This document shows, piece after piece, positions 12,611 through 14,409 of a DNA stretch of 14,409 bases (its first letter is position 1; each line of letters opens with the position of its first letter). Position numbers and translations under genes: made by a program. Origin of the DNA: Promethearchaeota archaeon (GTDB lineage Archaea; Asgardarchaeota; Lokiarchaeia; Sigynarchaeales; SOKP01). The DNA lies in assembly GCA_019057975.1 (NCBI GenBank), contig JAHLWJ010000099.1, positions 1 to 14,409 of the forward strand. Reading direction: 5' to 3'. The notes beneath the pieces were generated by a model that was given only the letters and a program-made list of their open reading frames with translations, had not been told where the DNA came from and ran no database searches.

Positions 12611-14409
12611 TTAACTTTCGATGTAATCTTGGAGTTGGTTATCCCAGATTTTCCTTTTACCAACCATTTTTTCCCATTCATTCCTAATTTCATTCTTAAG
12701 ATATTCCGTGCTTGGACTCAGTGGTAAATTCTCTAAAAAACCAATATATCTTGGGACATGGTAATAAGCTAGGTTACGATATAAGAAATCACTTAATTTC
12801 TTAGGTGTAAGGGAAGAATCTTTCAACTTAACAACGTACAAAATCACTTCCGTTTTTGGTTTTGAGTCATTTACAAGGGGAACGCAAGCACTAATATAAA
12901 CTGATGGATGAGAATTTGCCATTCTTTCAATTTCTCTTAAATAGATTGTTTCTCCAGCTCTATAAATAATCTCGTTTTTTTTACCCATAAAATATAAAAA
13001 ATTGTCATCATCAAGATATCCAAAATCCCCAGTAGAAACCCAACCATCATCACCAATTCTTACATCATTCACTTCTGGTAGTTTGTAATATTCAAAAGTA
13101 TTGTTATTTTTTGATTTTACAATAATTTCACCAATATTATCTGGTCCTGCTGGTAATTCACTACCAGTTTCATCTACAATTCTCAAATCTAGAGCATCTA
13201 ACGGTTTTCCAACTGATCCCATTTTTCCTCCATAAGATCCTATTGTATTAATTGTAATTCCCACTCCTTCCATATGTGAATAACACTCGTATAATTTTAT
13301 TCCAAACCGGTTTTCAAATGCTTTCCATAATTCAATACTAGCACCGAAACCGTATGCCCATTTTAAAGAATGATTCCTATCAAACTTGCTAGGATTATTA
13401 TATAAGAGGAATAATAAATAACCTCCAAAATAAGCAAATAACGTAGGAGAATGGATTCTAACATCATCCCAAAATTGGTTTACATCGAATTTTTCTGCTA
13501 AAACCACTGGTATATTATAAAATAATGAGGGAATAATAACATAAAATTGTGCTGCTCCTTGAAATAAAGGCATTGGGCAATAAATTTTTGTATCTTGGGA
13601 TAAACCAATTTTCTTTAATTGATAACCTACATTTATTGCTGTAACTACCATTTTTCTATACAATACCCCTTTTGGTTTTCCTGTAATTCCTTCGGTATAC
13701 ATAATCTGTATTGGATCTTCTTCAAATATGCTAACTTCAGGATTTTCATGGTTTGAACTCCTAAGTAATTGAAAATCTAGATATTCATCATTAAATTCAA
13801 AGTTTTTTGGAGCATTATGTACTATAATTCTTTTTATTTTTGACAAAGTAGGTCGCACCTCATTGAATTGTTTAAGAAATTGATAGTCGATAATTAGAAT
13901 TGTTGTATCACTATCATTCAAAACATGGTGTAAATATTTTCCTTTCAATGCAGTATTAATGGGAACAAAAACACAGCCCGATTTTACCGTGCCAAACCAA
14001 GAATATAGAAAATCTGGACAATTTCTCATCATTAATGAAATCTTTGGACTTTTAACATTTAGTGTATTGACTAAATCTAGTATCGCCCATGCGATTCGGT
14101 TTGATTCTTCATTAATGTCCTTATAAGTTAACTTTTCTTCTCTATAATATAGTATTACTTGATCACTATTTTCTACCATTTTTTTACTTAGCAGCTTTGG
14201 AAGAGTTAAGTTATCAATACCTGACTCTTTAATCATTCTGGAATGGATATTATCTTTTGTGATTAAAATTGAGTCATTTTTAATCTCTATCAAAACTTCC
14301 TCATCATTTTTAAATGGAAAAGAGCTATCTTTAGCAACTTTACTCGGGACATATATCCAAGTTGTTTTATATTTACCTTTTCCAGAAGGCTTTATAACAA
14401 TCTTACTTT
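12611..14409 (-). CDS. AMP-forming acyl-CoA ligase-like protein with an N-terminal AbrB-like domain; 5' end cut by window
   Basis: An ANL-superfamily enzyme, expected to activate a carboxylic acid with ATP and then CoA. The ligase body starts near 14212 (TLPKLLSKKMVENSDQ, then KLTYKDINEESNRIA). Motifs seen: A3 as YTEGITGKPKGV (Ser and Thr of the usual TSGTTG are Glu and Ile), A5 as YSHMEGVGI, A7 as WVSTGDFGYL, and GKKNEIIYRAGETIYLREIE. The A10 region reads LPLSPSTEYLKNEIR, without the lysine normally found in TGK. A TTG at 14293 could serve as a start, and so could an ATG at 14236. However, the frame has no stop from 14293 to the window edge, and those 38 codons read as protein: KIVIKPSGKGKYKTTW, then IYVPSKVAKD and FPFKNDEEVLIEIKND. 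This matches the AbrB/SpoVT swapped-hairpin pattern. The true start is probably just past the right edge. The gene lies 71 bases upstream of the activase gene on the same strand. Substrate unknown. Confidence 0.85.
   Translation of the reverse strand, partial: SKIVIKPSGKGKYKTTWIYVPSKVAKDSSFPFKNDEEVLIEIKNDSILITKDNIHSRMIKESGIDNLTLPKLLSKKMVENSDQVILYYREEKLTYKDINEESNRIAWAILDLVNTLNVKSPKISLMMRNCPDFLYSWFGTVKSGCVFVPINTALKGKYLHHVLNDSDTTILIIDYQFLKQFNEVRPTLSKIKRIIVHNAPKNFEFNDEYLDFQLLRSSNHENPEVSIFEEDPIQIMYTEGITGKPKGVLYRKMVVTAINVGYQLKKIGLSQDTKIYCPMPLFQGAAQFYVIIPSLFYNIPVVLAEKFDVNQFWDDVRIHSPTLFAYFGGYLLFLLYNNPSKFDRNHSLKWAYGFGASIELWKAFENRFGIKLYECYSHMEGVGITINTIGSYGGKMGSVGKPLDALDLRIVDETGSELPAGPDNIGEIIVKSKNNNTFEYYKLPEVNDVRIGDDGWVSTGDFGYLDDDNFLYFMGKKNEIIYRAGETIYLREIERMANSHPSVYISACVPLVNDSKPKTEVILYVVKLKDSSLTPKKLSDFLYRNLAYYHVPRYIGFLENLPLSPSTEYLKNEIRNEWEKMVGKRKIWDNQLQDYIES

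Overview
The window is strongly A+T-rich and looks archaeal. Candidate promoters are BRE/TATA-like boxes about 27 bases upstream of start codons, with little or no leader. T-tracts serve as ends of genes, and the secreted solute-binding protein ends in a PGF + membrane helix + lysine/arginine tail. The gene style (A+T-rich, peptide importer with extra membrane helices, PGF-type surface anchor, glycyl radical enzyme) would fit an Asgard archaeon of the Lokiarchaeia type. That is an inference from impression, not proof. There are no stretches over 300 bases without a gene, and I saw no tRNA, rRNA, CRISPR array or insertion sequence.

Left half (1-6450, minus strand): one tightly packed operon. 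In transcription order it holds a small four-helix membrane protein, a DppB-type permease, a DppC-type permease, and two DppD/DppF-type ATPases, the last cut by the window edge. Divergent from it (6639-8861, plus strand) is the extracellular substrate-binding protein of the same importer (SBP family 5). The 176-base divergent gap carries a TATA-like box for each direction and a perfect 9+1+9 dyad between them. The importer is unusual: both ATPases carry an N-terminal domain of about seven membrane helices, and the DppB permease has about four extra helices inserted. I count roughly 22 membrane helices beyond a standard Dpp/Opp transporter, if the four-helix protein belongs to it.

Right half: a glycyl radical enzyme (8980-11427, plus) with a dehydratase/lyase-type GCVEP active site and a C-terminal glycyl radical loop. 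Convergent to it are its probable activating radical-SAM enzyme (11598-12539, minus) and, upstream of that, an AMP-forming acyl-CoA ligase (12611 to beyond 14409, minus). The ligase frame stays open to the right edge. The extra residues read as an AbrB/SpoVT-like swapped-hairpin domain, suggesting an AbrB-ligase fusion. Its A10 motif lacks the usual catalytic lysine.

Working together: the binding protein and ABC complex would import a peptide-like or other small organic solute. The glycyl radical enzyme, once activated, would carry out a radical dehydration or C-X cleavage, and the ligase would activate an acid as an acyl-CoA or acyl-AMP. Whether these three blocks form one pathway is not shown by the sequence; each appears to have its own promoter.
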